64,000 bases of DNA from DATACQ01 sp036555515 (GTDB lineage: Bacteria; Desulfobacterota; Binatia; UBA9968). Position 1 is the first letter of the stretch, and each line of letters starts with the position of its first letter. The stretch covers positions 43,112 through 107,111 of the forward strand of contig DATBLC010000185.1 of assembly GCA_036555515.1 (NCBI GenBank). The letters are read 5' to 3'. The notes below the pieces were generated by a model. It saw only the letters and a list, made by a program, of their open reading frames with translations. It searched no databases and was not told the origin of the DNA. Shown in pieces: positions 16,038-25,018 of this stretch. The translations under genes and the position numbers were made by a program.

Positions 16038-17180
16038 CTATTGCCTAAATAATTCTCTCGCAATCACGAGCTTTTGAATCTCCGACGTGCCTTCGTAAAT
16101 CCGCAACGCGCGGATATCGCGATAAAGGCGCTCCATGATGCTGCCGGCCACGAGACCCGTACCGCCATGAATTTGCAGGCCCTCGTCGATGACGCGCTGG
16201 GCGGCTTCGGTGGCGTAGAGTTTCGCCATCGACGATTGACGCTTGGCATCCGCACCGGCGCAATCGTGCGACCAGGCCGCCTGATACACCAACAGCCGCG
16301 CCGCTTCTAATTCCGTTGCCATGTCCGCGAGCTTGAACTGGATGCCCTGAAATTCACCGATGGCGCGGCCGAACTGCCGCCGTTCCCGGCTATGACGCAG
16401 CGCCTCCTCCAGCGCCCGTTGCGCCAGTCCCACTGCCGCAGCCCCGACGGTGCAGCGCAAGAGATCCAACGTACTATAGGCGATGTTGAGCCCTTCGCCC
16501 TCGACGCCCAACAATGTGTCGGCGCCGACGATGCAATTCTCTAAAGCAATCACGCCAATGGGATGAGGCGACATCACCGCGGTCTTCTCTTTGACCATCA
16601 AGCCCGGCGCCAACGCATCGACGATGAACGCGCTGATCCCTTTGGCCTTCTTGCCAGGGTCGGTGGACGCGAACACGACATAGTGGGCGGCAATGCCGGC
16701 GTTCGAGATAAAGCGCTTGGTTCCGCTGAGTGCGTAACGATCCTCTCGCCGGACCGCTTGTGTCTGTAAGGCAGCTACGTCCGATCCGGCTTCCGGTTCG
16801 GTCAAGGCAAACGCCGCAATGGTTTCGCCGGACGCTATCCTCGGCAGATAACGGCGCTTTTGTTCGTCGCTGCCCGCCAACGTTACCGGATAACTTCCCA
16901 ACGCTTGTAACGCGAACATGGTGTCGGCCAATGCGGAACCGCGTGCCAATTCTTCCCGCAGAATGCAAAGATCGCGCGCTTGCACTCTCGTATGCTTGCC
17001 GCCAAACTCGCCGGGAACCGTAAAAGCGAGGAACTCTTCGTCGCCGAGTCGTCGCACCAACTGACACGCTGCTGCTTCAATATCGCTGGTTGGTTCACCG
17101 ATTTTGATTAAATGCGCGTCTACCCAGGCGCGCGCCCGGAAGCGCAGGGATGAATGATCTTGGTCGAAAAAGGGTAGCAT
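16038..17180 (-). CDS. Acyl-CoA dehydrogenase
   Basis: A second acyl-CoA dehydrogenase of 380 residues, clearly separate from its neighbour. It shows FALTEPEAGSDVAALQTQ, YALSGTKRFISNA, RRQFGRAIGEFQGIQFKLAD, IHGGTGL and the C-terminal LYRDIRALRIYEGTSEIQKL block with the catalytic glutamate. The EGTSEIQ ending is typical of short- and medium-chain and 2-methyl-branched acyl-CoA enzymes. The ATG at 17180 is preferred; a GTG nine bases earlier is possible. It follows the SDR gene by 71 bases and precedes the other dehydrogenase by 65 bases, consistent with one catabolic operon. Confidence 0.9.
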   Translation of the reverse strand: MLPFFDQDHSSLRFRARAWVDAHLIKIGEPTSDIEAAACQLVRRLGDEEFLAFTVPGEFGGKHTRVQARDLCILREELARGSALADTMFALQALGSYPVTLAGSDEQKRRYLPRIASGETIAAFALTEPEAGSDVAALQTQAVRREDRYALSGTKRFISNAGIAAHYVVFASTDPGKKAKGISAFIVDALAPGLMVKEKTAVMSPHPIGVIALENCIVGADTLLGVEGEGLNIAYSTLDLLRCTVGAAAVGLAQRALEEALRHSRERRQFGRAIGEFQGIQFKLADMATELEAARLLVYQAAWSHDCAGADAKRQSSMAKLYATEAAQRVIDEGLQIHGGTGLVAGSIMERLYRDIRALRIYEGTSEIQKLVIARELFRQ

Positions 17181-17251
17181 GGTGACCACCAGAAGTGGAA
17201 ATCCGGCTTAAACGAACCTCGCCGGCGCACGGATAATAAGCACTTGGCTAA

Positions 17252-18028
17252 TCATACCATCACCGCGCCGCCGTCGACGTTGATCGCTTGTCCGGTGATA
17301 CCGGCACTTTTTTCGCCGGCCAGGAGCAAGGCCAACGAGGCCACTTCTTCAGGCTCGATCAAGCGCTTTTGCGGCGCGCTGGCGGCAAAGAGGGCGAGAA
17401 TATCTTCGACCTTCTTGCCGGTTTGTTTGGCCATGCGCCGGGCGTTCTCGTGGGTCAGTTCATTGTTAAGGTAGCCCGGGCAGATGGCGTTCACGGTGAC
17501 GCCGCGGCGCGCCGTTTCCAATGCCAACGAGCGCGTCAGTCCCAACACGCCATGCTTCGAAGCTGTGTAAGCCGTCACATAAGGGTAGCCGACCTTGGCA
17601 GTGGTCGACGCTATATTAATGATACGGCCCCAGCGCGCTTGCAGCATGCCGCCGAGAAATAACTTGCAGCAATTATACGCGCCGGTGAGATTGGTTTGGA
17701 GGATTTCCTCCCACAAACTATCCGACATTTCCAAAAAGCCGGCCGCGCGCGCCAGGCCGGCGTTGTTGATCAACACCTGCACCGCGCCCAGCTGTTGGCT
17801 AATCTCGCCGGCAAGGCGTTCCACGTCAATTTTTCTAGTGACATCGCAGACGAAATGACGCACTGCGCCGCCATGTTGGCGGATTTCTGCGGCGCTGGAT
17901 TCCAGCGATTTCTCGTTTCGTCCACAAATGACAACGTCGTGTCCGGCGCCTGCGAAGCTCTGCGCCATGGCGCGCCCCAGGCCGCCACCTCCGCCGGTCA
18001 CGAGCACTACGCGTCTACCGCCATCCAT
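17252..18028 (-). CDS. Short-chain dehydrogenase/reductase (3-hydroxyacyl-type)
   Basis: A 258-residue classical SDR. The cofactor motif is VTGGGGGLGRAMA (TGxxxGxG), the NNAG motif is INNAGLARAAG, the active site has the serine in NIASTTAKVG and Y-x3-K in YTASKHG, and the C-terminus ends in GQAINVDGGAVMV. Close relatives include 3-hydroxybutyrate dehydrogenase, FabG and BadH. Placed before two acyl-CoA dehydrogenases, it may oxidise a 3-hydroxyacyl-CoA intermediate. The ATG at 18028 gives MDGGRRVVLVTGG; an upstream ATG at 18052 adds eight residues that do not fit the fold. Confidence 0.9.
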   Translation of the reverse strand: MDGGRRVVLVTGGGGGLGRAMAQSFAGAGHDVVICGRNEKSLESSAAEIRQHGGAVRHFVCDVTRKIDVERLAGEISQQLGAVQVLINNAGLARAAGFLEMSDSLWEEILQTNLTGAYNCCKLFLGGMLQARWGRIINIASTTAKVGYPYVTAYTASKHGVLGLTRSLALETARRGVTVNAICPGYLNNELTHENARRMAKQTGKKVEDILALFAASAPQKRLIEPEEVASLALLLAGEKSAGITGQAINVDGGAVMV

Positions 18029-18159
18029 TACCGCCACACCATAACATATCACCGCGGCAAAATCGTCTTGGCTTTCGCCGGTTTTTCGCAGACGTCTTGT
18101 CCGCGGTCAAAGTTTCGGATAAAGCGGTGTGCAGCAAATCGTAGCGGAGGGCAACACCG

Positions 18160-19242
18160 ATGTTTAAGACGATCACAATCCTGTCGCTGCTGGGCTTGTG
18201 GATGTTGGGAACGCCGGCACAGTCCAATGAACGGCTGAGTAAAGCTCCCGGGACGATCTGGCGCGACGCGCCGGCTGTCGAGACCGATACCGAGCTCGAC
18301 CGCTTAAATCGCGCCTTCGTCCAGCTCGCCAACGATGTACGCCCGGCCATCGTGCAAATTCGCGTCACCATGCTTGAAAACGACAAAGCGCCCAGCGATG
18401 CGGCTAGGGCGCAAAACCGTGGATCGGGGTTCATCATCGACCCGGAGGGACATGTTCTTACAGCCCAGCATGTGATTGACAAAGGCCAAGAAGTTGAGGT
18501 CAGGCTCGCCGACGGCGAACGTCTGCCGGCGAGGCTCATTGCGATGGACGCCCATGCCGATTTGGCGATATTGAAGATCTCAGCGCGCCGGCCGCTGCCG
18601 GTTTTATCTTTAGGGGACTCGAACAATAATCACGTGGGTGATCTGGCGATCGTTTTCGGCTATCCCTTCGGACGCGAAAGTTCGATGAATCTGGGTGTGA
18701 TCGGCCGCCCCGGCCGGAGCTTTCCCGATTCGGCGAGCTATGAATTCATCCAAACCGATGCGGGTGCCTACGCCGGCGGTAGCGGCGGTCCGTTGTTGAA
18801 CAGCAAGGGGCATGTAATCGGCATGATCACTATGGCTTCGGAACGCGGCAACATGGGTTTCGCCACGCCGATCAATGTGATCAAACGACTCATTCCGCGA
18901 CTGTTAATGGGAGAAAAACCGATCTGGGGTTGGTTGGGCGTGCAAACCACTGAGTTATCCGTGGAGGATGCCAAGACTTTGGGGTTGTCACCGGTGAAGG
19001 GTGTTTTGGTACATTCAGTGCTGCGTGGCCAACCGGCGGAACGGGGCGGCCTGCAAAAGAAAGATATTATCTTGAGCGTCAATGATGACCAAGTCGATAG
19101 CCCGCGCGACGTGAGCCGGATGATCCGCGGCCTGGAAGCGGGACGCGTCGTTAGACTAACAATTTTACGTGACGGCAAGACCCTGCAACTTTCTGTGCCC
19201 CTGGGGACAAAGCCGGAGTCCGTCAAGGCAAGAGAAAGCTAG
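18160..19242 (+). CDS. HtrA-like serine protease with one PDZ domain
   Basis: A 360-residue periplasmic trypsin-like protease. A signal peptide covers about residues 1-22. The catalytic triad is visible as TAQHVI (His), AHADLAIL (Asp) and AYAGGSGGPLLN (Ser). A single PDZ domain occupies about residues 255-345, with GWLGVQTTELS and GVLVHSVLRGQPAERGGLQK. The usual GNSGGP around the serine reads GGSGGP, a mild change. A two-PDZ DegP-type paralogue lies at 57813. It faces the Lon-like gene end to end. Confidence 0.92.
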   Translation: MFKTITILSLLGLWMLGTPAQSNERLSKAPGTIWRDAPAVETDTELDRLNRAFVQLANDVRPAIVQIRVTMLENDKAPSDAARAQNRGSGFIIDPEGHVLTAQHVIDKGQEVEVRLADGERLPARLIAMDAHADLAILKISARRPLPVLSLGDSNNNHVGDLAIVFGYPFGRESSMNLGVIGRPGRSFPDSASYEFIQTDAGAYAGGSGGPLLNSKGHVIGMITMASERGNMGFATPINVIKRLIPRLLMGEKPIWGWLGVQTTELSVEDAKTLGLSPVKGVLVHSVLRGQPAERGGLQKKDIILSVNDDQVDSPRDVSRMIRGLEAGRVVRLTILRDGKTLQLSVPLGTKPESVKARES

Positions 19243-19256
19243 CGCTTTCTCGGTTC

Positions 19257-19317
19257 CACGTTCAAAGTTCAAGGTTTACAGAAGGTGGACAGTCCCCCTT
19301 CGGAATGGGGACTGTCC
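19257..19317. terminator. Repeat plus strong hairpin between convergent genes
   Basis: A GTTCAAAGTTCAAGG repeat (19259-19273) is followed by an 11 bp perfect stem: GGACAGTCCCC (19287-19297) with GGGGACTGTCC (19307-19317). It lies between the HtrA-like gene and the Lon-like gene, which converge, so it could end transcription from both sides. There is no strong U-tract. The stem is of the widespread GGGGACAGTCCCC repeat type. Confidence 0.55.
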
Positions 19318-19333
19318 CCTTAATTACGTTGGA

Positions 19334-21772
19334 CTAATCATCCTTGTCGCGGCCCGCGAGCTGTTTCTGCCTTTCGGCGAACTGCTCGAGCTTTTTTTCC
19401 ACCCGCCCATTGATGGATTCTTCCGGATAATGGCCATCCGCGCCGCGCTCACCGGCCACGGTTCCGGTGAGCACTTCGATACCTTCGTTGACATTGCTCA
19501 CCGCGTATATGCGAAACTTTCCCTGCGTTGCCGCCTCCATGACATCGGGCCTCAGCATGAGATTGCGCAGGTTTGACCGGGGCATGAGAACGCCCTGTTC
19601 CCCGGTCAGCCCCTTCAACCAGCAGACATCAAAAAATCCTTCGATTTTCTGATTGATGCCGCCGATGGCCTGAATCTCGCCGTTCTGATTCACCGAGCCA
19701 GTCACGGCAATGCCTTGCCTGATCGGAAGCTCCGCGAGGCTGGAAAGAATGGCGTATAGCTCGGTGGATGACGCGCTATCGCCATCCACGTCATCGTAGG
19801 ATTGTTCGAAGCAGACACTGGCCGAAAGCGACAGCGGTCGTTGTTGGGCGAATTTGCCCCCCAGGTAACCGGCCAAAATCAACACCCCTTTATCATGCGA
19901 CTTGCCACTCAGTTTGGACTCCCGCTCGATGTTGACGATGCCGCCTCGTCGCATGAAGGTCTTTGCCGTGATCCTTGATGGCTTGCCGAAGCTAAAATCG
20001 CCGAGCTGATACACCGCCAAGCCATTGACCTGTCCGACTACCACGCCATCGACATCCACCAGCACCGTCCCCTCCGCGATCATTTCCTGCAAATGTTTTT
20101 CAATCAAGTTCAGCCGAAAGGTTTTTTCTCCGATGGCCCGCTCGACATGTTTTGCCGTGACCAGCTCGGCATTCTCCCGTCCCGCCCAATAGTCGCATTC
20201 GATGAGCAAATCGGCCATATCGCTAAAGCGAGTGGAGAGTTTGTGCTGGTCTTCGACGCGCCGCGCGCAATCCTCGATCACCCGGGCGACGCCATTCATG
20301 GCAAAATGGCGGAGCTTTTCCCGATTGCAATAATCGCTGATAAAACAAGCGAATGCGGTAATGCTTTCCTGCGACCGGTCGGCTTCAAAATTGAAATCCG
20401 CTTTGACTTTGAAAGTCTCGCGGAAATCAGGGTCCACTGCAGCCAACGTGCGATAGAGATAAGGGTCGCCGATCATGATGATCTTAGTGTCGGTTGGGAT
20501 GGGCTCGGGGCGAAGTCCCTGGGGCGGCGCCCAGCCGAAAAACGTCGCCGGTTCTTCGATGCGCAATTCGCGGTTTTTGATCACCCGCTGCAGCGCTTCC
20601 CACACTCCCGCGTTAGCGAGCACGTCGCGGTCGTAGAGCACCAAGTAACCGCCATTGGCCCGGCTGATTGAGCCGGCTTTGATCAGCGTAAAATCGGTGA
20701 CGTAACCGCCGACGATGGGCCTTTTTTCCACGACGCCGAAAAGGTTGTGATAATTAGGGTTGGTCTCGACGACAATCGGCCGCCCTTGTGTGCCGCTGTT
20801 ATCGACGAAGACATTTACCCGGTATGGCAAGAATGGATCGGTCAACGGCTCGGCGGCCATAGGTATCGGCACGGGCAGCGGCGGCGAGTCGCCGCCTTTG
20901 AACTTCTGCAAATTTTTCAAAACATGGGCACGCAACTCGTCGAGATAATCGAGCACTTCGCCATAATCGCTGTATTTTTCTCTTAGCTCTGCGAACGGGA
21001 TGCGTACAAGATATTCACCGGCCTGTTTTTCGAGCTCTTCCAGACGCTCGGAAATTTCCCGCTCCAGCTTCTTGCTTTCGCGCAAGGATTCTTCGATCCA
21101 CCTTTCGATCTCGCCCCGCTTTGCTTCCAATTGCTTCTTTTCTTGAGTCGACAAGGCGAGATACTCGGCTTCCTGCATTGGCTTCCCGTCCTTTGTCGGC
21201 AACAGGACGATACCCGAGGGCGTCATCCTCAAAGAGAAACCGCCGCGGTTCGCCTGTGCCATCAAAGCTTCCATCATCTCCTGCTGCTTTTTTTGTAATT
21301 CCTCGATCATCGCCTGGCGCTGACCAGCAAATTCATCACTTTCGAACATTTTCCTGGCTTCGCGCTGCAAGGATTGAACGAGTTGCTCCATGTCCGCTTT
21401 GAGCGTCTTGCCCCAGCCGCGGCGAATCTTAAGCGCCCGGGGGCGGTCCGGATCCGAAAAATTGTAGACGTAACACCAATCTTCCGGCGCCGGTGCGTCT
21501 TCGGCCGGCACGCCGCGTGCGCGCGTGATCTTCTTGAGAAACGCCTTGATGATGGTGGTTTTGCCGGTGCCTGTGAGCCCCGTAACGAAAATATTGAATC
21601 CGCGTTTATCCACGCCGAGACCGAACTCGATGGCGCGCATCGCCCGCTCCTGGCCGATGAAATCCTCTAAAGGCGTCATATCCGCAGTGCAGGTGAACGG
21701 CAGAAACGACAAATCGCAGCGCCAGCTAAGTTCGTTTACAGGAACCTGGTATTTTTCCACTATTGTTGCCAC
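19334..21772 (-). CDS. Lon-like ATP-dependent protease (AAA_32 / S16 family)
   Basis: An 812-residue single-chain ATP-dependent protease of the Lon-related group with an AAA_32-type N-terminus. The P-loop is GLTGTGKTT near residue 66. A long charged coiled-coil insertion lies at about 125-270. The ATPase second half carries GGYLVLYDRDVL and TKIIMIGDPYLYRTL. The S16 protease domain has the catalytic serine in DGDSASSTELYA and the lysine in GGINQKIEGFFDVC, so both members of the Ser-Lys dyad are present. AGGTGG precedes the ATG. It is not the classical LonA, since the LAN domain is absent. Confidence 0.92.
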   Translation of the reverse strand: MATIVEKYQVPVNELSWRCDLSFLPFTCTADMTPLEDFIGQERAMRAIEFGLGVDKRGFNIFVTGLTGTGKTTIIKAFLKKITRARGVPAEDAPAPEDWCYVYNFSDPDRPRALKIRRGWGKTLKADMEQLVQSLQREARKMFESDEFAGQRQAMIEELQKKQQEMMEALMAQANRGGFSLRMTPSGIVLLPTKDGKPMQEAEYLALSTQEKKQLEAKRGEIERWIEESLRESKKLEREISERLEELEKQAGEYLVRIPFAELREKYSDYGEVLDYLDELRAHVLKNLQKFKGGDSPPLPVPIPMAAEPLTDPFLPYRVNVFVDNSGTQGRPIVVETNPNYHNLFGVVEKRPIVGGYVTDFTLIKAGSISRANGGYLVLYDRDVLANAGVWEALQRVIKNRELRIEEPATFFGWAPPQGLRPEPIPTDTKIIMIGDPYLYRTLAAVDPDFRETFKVKADFNFEADRSQESITAFACFISDYCNREKLRHFAMNGVARVIEDCARRVEDQHKLSTRFSDMADLLIECDYWAGRENAELVTAKHVERAIGEKTFRLNLIEKHLQEMIAEGTVLVDVDGVVVGQVNGLAVYQLGDFSFGKPSRITAKTFMRRGGIVNIERESKLSGKSHDKGVLILAGYLGGKFAQQRPLSLSASVCFEQSYDDVDGDSASSTELYAILSSLAELPIRQGIAVTGSVNQNGEIQAIGGINQKIEGFFDVCWLKGLTGEQGVLMPRSNLRNLMLRPDVMEAATQGKFRIYAVSNVNEGIEVLTGTVAGERGADGHYPEESINGRVEKKLEQFAERQKQLAGRDKDD

Positions 21773-21842
21773 CTCGTGATGTTAGTTAATCTCGAGAATA
21801 CCGAGAATAAGAGCTGACCGGATCGTCAACCGATGCTTGTTG

Positions 21843-21960
21843 GCAGTTCAAAGTTCAGGGCATGTCCTGAGTTTGGCGTAAACTGAAGGTCTTATTGAAC
21901 GTCTGGACTGGTGTCCAACTTTGGCCGTTGAACATTAATCGTTGAAACCGAACTTTTGCC
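21843..21960. repeat. GTTCAA/TTGAAC and REP-like repeat region
   Basis: Between the divergent Lon-like and BepA-like genes lie AGTTCAAAGTTCAGGG, ATGTCCTGAGTTTGG (like the REP element near 31900), TTATTGAACG and GTTGAACATTAATCG. It is non-coding. Confidence 0.55.
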
Positions 21961-22016
21961 ATTCGAAACCAAATCTCGTATCGCCCTATAAGTTTAAATG
22001 AAATGGAAAGTTGCTA

Positions 22017-22045
22017 TTGAATGCGCGCTGTCGCCTCCATATAAT
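22017..22045 (+). promoter_or_regulatory. Promoter predicted to give a leaderless mRNA
   Basis: TTGAAT (22017-22022), 17 bases, then a perfect TATAAT (22040-22045). The ATG of the next gene begins seven bases after the -10 box, so the first transcribed base would be at or beside the start codon. Confidence 0.6.
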
Positions 22046-22051
22046 TCGTAG

Positions 22052-23476
22052 ATGATTACAAGGAGCGCAGCAAAACCCGCCCGGCGGGTTATTTGCGCCT
22101 GGTTTGTGCTCGTCAGTTTTCTTGCTGCTAGTTGCGCTGCGCCGCGGCTGTCGTCCGTGCTCCCGTCCGTGAGTCCCCCCGCCGAGGACGAGGAGGTGAG
22201 AATAAGCCGGGAATTTCGTCGTGAGGCTAAAAAACATTTCAAGTTCGTAACCAATCCGGAAGTTGAGCGCTACATCGACCGGCTCGGACGTCGTATCCTG
22301 TCGGTCAGTGGTCCGTTGCCATACGACTATCGATTTTTCGTCGTTGAGGAAAGCCAACTCAACGCCTTTGCGGTCCCTGGCGGGTCCATTTATTTTTATT
22401 CGGGGCTCATTGAGAGAGCAAAATCGACTTCTGAAATCGCCGGGGTGCTGGGCCACGAAATAATCCACATAAAGGGCCGCCATATGGCCCGCTCATCGGG
22501 ACCCGACGCGATCTCGGTACTCAGCCTGATTGGCATGATCTTGCTTGCGCGCACGGGCGCCGGCGCTCAAGCCGCAGGAGCCGTCGGCCAAGCCATATCG
22601 GCCACACGCCAGATTGCCTACAGCCGGCAGCTTGAACTAGAAGCGGATACCCTGGGAGCTCGATACATGGCGTCAGCAGGTTTTGATCCCAATGGCGCCC
22701 TCGGTTTCCTTAAAACTCTGGACGAGGAGCGCGCCTTAAACCCCGTTGACATTCCGGCCTATTTAATGACTCATCCCGTCACCAGCGAGCGCGTCGCCAA
22801 CATGCAGCAGGTGATCCGTTCGCTCGGCAATCCGGCGTTCAGTGTCGAAGTGCCGGACCCGCTCAAAAAAATTCAGCTTATCCTTAGAATGGAGCGGGGT
22901 GATGGCGCCGCCGCTCTCGCAGCATATGAAAAGCTCGGCGCCGAAAAACCGAACAGCGCTGAGGTCTTATATCTGCTTGGTCTTGCCAGACAGCTCAGGG
23001 GGCAGTCGGCCCAAGCTCAGCAGAGCTACGAGCGGGCACTAGAACTGAGTCCCAATAACCCTTCGCTGCTTCGCGACTTGGGAAGGCTATATGCGCAATT
23101 GGGCAACACCGACAAAGCCGAGATGGCATTCCACCGTTCTTTGGAACTGCAACCCCAAGAATCATTAACCTACCTTTATCTCGGCGAGCTCCATGAGAAA
23201 CGAAATGACTTTCGTAGCGCCGTGGGCGCTTATCAAAACGCTCACACCCTTTCACCGCTTTGGGACAAGCCGCCCTACCACTTGGGCATTGTCTATGGGA
23301 AGCTCGACCGGCTCGGAGACGCTTATTACTATCTCGCCCGGTCGTTGTTATTACAAGACGAAGATGAAAAGGCGTTAGCTGCCCTTGAAAAAGCCGCCAA
23401 AATCGTCGGCGCCGGTTCGCCTCGGGGCCAATTAATCAGAGAAGAACTCCAATCGCTCAAAGCGAGAAGAAAATAG
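22052..23476 (+). CDS. M48 metalloprotease with TPR repeats, BepA-like lipoprotein
   Basis: A 474-residue exported lipoprotein: hydrophobic segment at residues 13-27 and a lipobox LAASC. The M48 domain has the zinc motif HEIIH (in VLGHEIIHIKGRH) and the third ligand in ELEADTLGARY. From about residue 285 there are four to five TPR units (AEVLYLLGLARQLRGQSAQA, LLRDLGRLYAQLGNTDKA and similar). This domain order is that of BepA/YfgC, which assists LptD assembly and degrades stalled outer-membrane proteins. The gene has no ribosome binding site and is probably translated from a leaderless transcript. Confidence 0.92.
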   Translation: MITRSAAKPARRVICAWFVLVSFLAASCAAPRLSSVLPSVSPPAEDEEVRISREFRREAKKHFKFVTNPEVERYIDRLGRRILSVSGPLPYDYRFFVVEESQLNAFAVPGGSIYFYSGLIERAKSTSEIAGVLGHEIIHIKGRHMARSSGPDAISVLSLIGMILLARTGAGAQAAGAVGQAISATRQIAYSRQLELEADTLGARYMASAGFDPNGALGFLKTLDEERALNPVDIPAYLMTHPVTSERVANMQQVIRSLGNPAFSVEVPDPLKKIQLILRMERGDGAAALAAYEKLGAEKPNSAEVLYLLGLARQLRGQSAQAQQSYERALELSPNNPSLLRDLGRLYAQLGNTDKAEMAFHRSLELQPQESLTYLYLGELHEKRNDFRSAVGAYQNAHTLSPLWDKPPYHLGIVYGKLDRLGDAYYYLARSLLLQDEDEKALAALEKAAKIVGAGSPRGQLIREELQSLKARRK

Positions 23477-23478
23477 GC

Positions 23479-23853
23479 CTAGCGCTGCGCGCTGACAGTC
23501 GCGTAAGAAACAAACGTGCTAGATGCGGGCCTGACATATTTATTTTCCCGCTTCAGAAGCACTTCGCGCATATAATCCGGATCAAACCCCAAGAGGTCGC
23601 AAATATTGGTAAATGAAAATAGCCAGTCCGTGCTCTTATCTTGGACCCACTCCAACGCGTTGAGGTAATGACCTCGCCCGGAACTGCTGCGAGAACTGCG
23701 ATATTTGTCTAAGCATTCTACCGCGTCTTTAAGGATCGCGATCATAAGCCGCTTTTCACCTTCAAGCTTCCGGGAAAGATTGCCGGTTCCATAAAACTGC
23801 GACGGTAAAAATACATCCGGCTCTAGGATTCTAGCCAGAAAATCATCGTACAT
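23479..23853 (-). CDS. Small hypothetical protein, paralogue of the 57.3 kb gene
   Basis: A 124-residue soluble protein of unknown function. Its core is EKRLMIAILKDAVECLDKY, then ALEWVQDKSTDWLFSFTNIC, DLLGFDPDYMREVLLKREN. The gene at 57309 has the same plan (EKVLMLALLEDAIVCF, EKWILDDDGSYIFSFENIC, DVLGLDAGYLRDGMLRW), so the two are paralogues. The C-terminal CDLLGFDP-YMREVL looks like a helix-turn-helix-like helix pair, but this is a guess. It has its own promoter and AGGAG before the ATG, and converges on the BepA-like gene with only two bases between them. Confidence 0.8.
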   Translation of the reverse strand: MYDDFLARILEPDVFLPSQFYGTGNLSRKLEGEKRLMIAILKDAVECLDKYRSSRSSSGRGHYLNALEWVQDKSTDWLFSFTNICDLLGFDPDYMREVLLKRENKYVRPASSTFVSYATVSAQR

Positions 23854-23887
23854 GGCAAATCACACTCCTATCGTTAATGAACCGCAT

Positions 23888-23916
23888 TCTATAACACATA
23901 GGTATGTTTCCGACAA
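23888..23916 (-). promoter_or_regulatory. Promoter of the small hypothetical gene at 23479
   Basis: On the minus strand TTGTCG (23916-23911), 17 bases, then TATAGA (23893-23888), each matching the consensus at 4 of 6. It lies about 35 bases upstream of the ATG, with AGGAG between. The remainder of 23854-24154 holds no gene. Confidence 0.55.
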
Positions 23917-24154
23917 GAAAAAAATGCCAAGAAATTGACTGTTGTCACAACAAAATGAAATCCTAGGCGGGGACAATATTTCGCTGAATTGTTCGATTCA
24001 GAGCTAACGGCAGGAGCGCTAACTCGTTGAAAAATTGAGCGTATTCTTTGGCCAAGGCCACAGGTTGCCATGCCGCCGGGGGTTCCTAAAGGCTTGCGCA
24101 TTTGGTCCAACTAGACAGGACTTCACGACCATTTGCTGCCTCCAACTGGCCGAT

Positions 24155-24877
24155 TCAGAAATCGATCACCATCCCGTCTTCAGCCAAGATCGCCGCCAAA
24201 TCATTTCGGCGGGCGAGCATCTCTTCGCCCAGATGGGTCAGAATAAGACGCTTGCATTCAAGCCGCGCAAGGTTGTCCCGCAAAGTGAGATAGCGGATGT
24301 GATTGCCGGCGCCCTGGTCATAAAACGTGCACTCGCAGAGAAACAAATCGACGCCGCGGGCCTCGTCGATGAAGCGCTCCGTCCAGGCCGAGTCGCCGGA
24401 GAACAGAATTTTTTTTCCACCGTAGCCCACCTTAAGCGCCAGCGAGATCTCGCTCACCTGATGCGGCACCCGAAAGGAGAAAATCTCGATGCCCGCAACC
24501 AGTCCGGGATTTTCCGGCTCCAGCAGATGAAATTCTACCGGCGGCAATTCCTTTGCGCCGTACATTAGATTGTAAAGCGCGCTGACTTTTTGCTCGGTGC
24601 CAACCGGCCCCGCGATATGCAGCGGTTGGCTACGCGAACGTTGATATAGGTATTCGATGAAAAAAAAGGGGATCCCGCCAAAGTGGTCGCCGTGGAGATG
24701 GCTGAGAAAAATCGTATCGAGGGCGAGCGGATCGAAGCCTGCCCGCTTCATTGCTAGCAGCGTGGTCGGGCCGCAGTCCAAGAGAAACAGGCGTTGGTCA
24801 GCCTCGACTAGGTAGCCGCTGTGGTTGCGCCCACCGCTGCCAAAGGCGTCGCCGCAGCCGAGAATATGTAGTTTCAT
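24155..24877 (-). CDS. MBL-fold hydrolase (RNase Z-like)
   Basis: A 240-residue metallo-beta-lactamase-fold protein of the RNase Z/arylsulfatase-type group. Metal ligands are visible: HLHGDHFGG (motif II), the aspartate in ILFSGDSAW, and the histidine in LILTHLGEEM. The start is MKLHILGCGDAFGSGGRNHSG, close to the usual G-G-T/D-A motif. The length is shorter than full-length RNase Z and the long exosite arm is absent, so tRNA processing is not certain; cyclic phosphodiester or other ester hydrolysis is possible. It is transcribed away from the MarR gene. Confidence 0.85.
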   Translation of the reverse strand: MKLHILGCGDAFGSGGRNHSGYLVEADQRLFLLDCGPTTLLAMKRAGFDPLALDTIFLSHLHGDHFGGIPFFFIEYLYQRSRSQPLHIAGPVGTEQKVSALYNLMYGAKELPPVEFHLLEPENPGLVAGIEIFSFRVPHQVSEISLALKVGYGGKKILFSGDSAWTERFIDEARGVDLFLCECTFYDQGAGNHIRYLTLRDNLARLECKRLILTHLGEEMLARRNDLAAILAEDGMVIDF

Positions 24878-25018
24878 GCTTCGCTCCGCACGGCCAGATA
24901 CGACTCCAGGTAAACACCACGGTGAGCCGCTTGCAAACTTGAATCTTCGGCCTAACTACGTGGTAAAGCGGGAAAATCCGAGTTGCTTTTTCCCGGCGGC
25001 GCGACTAGAGTGAGCGCC

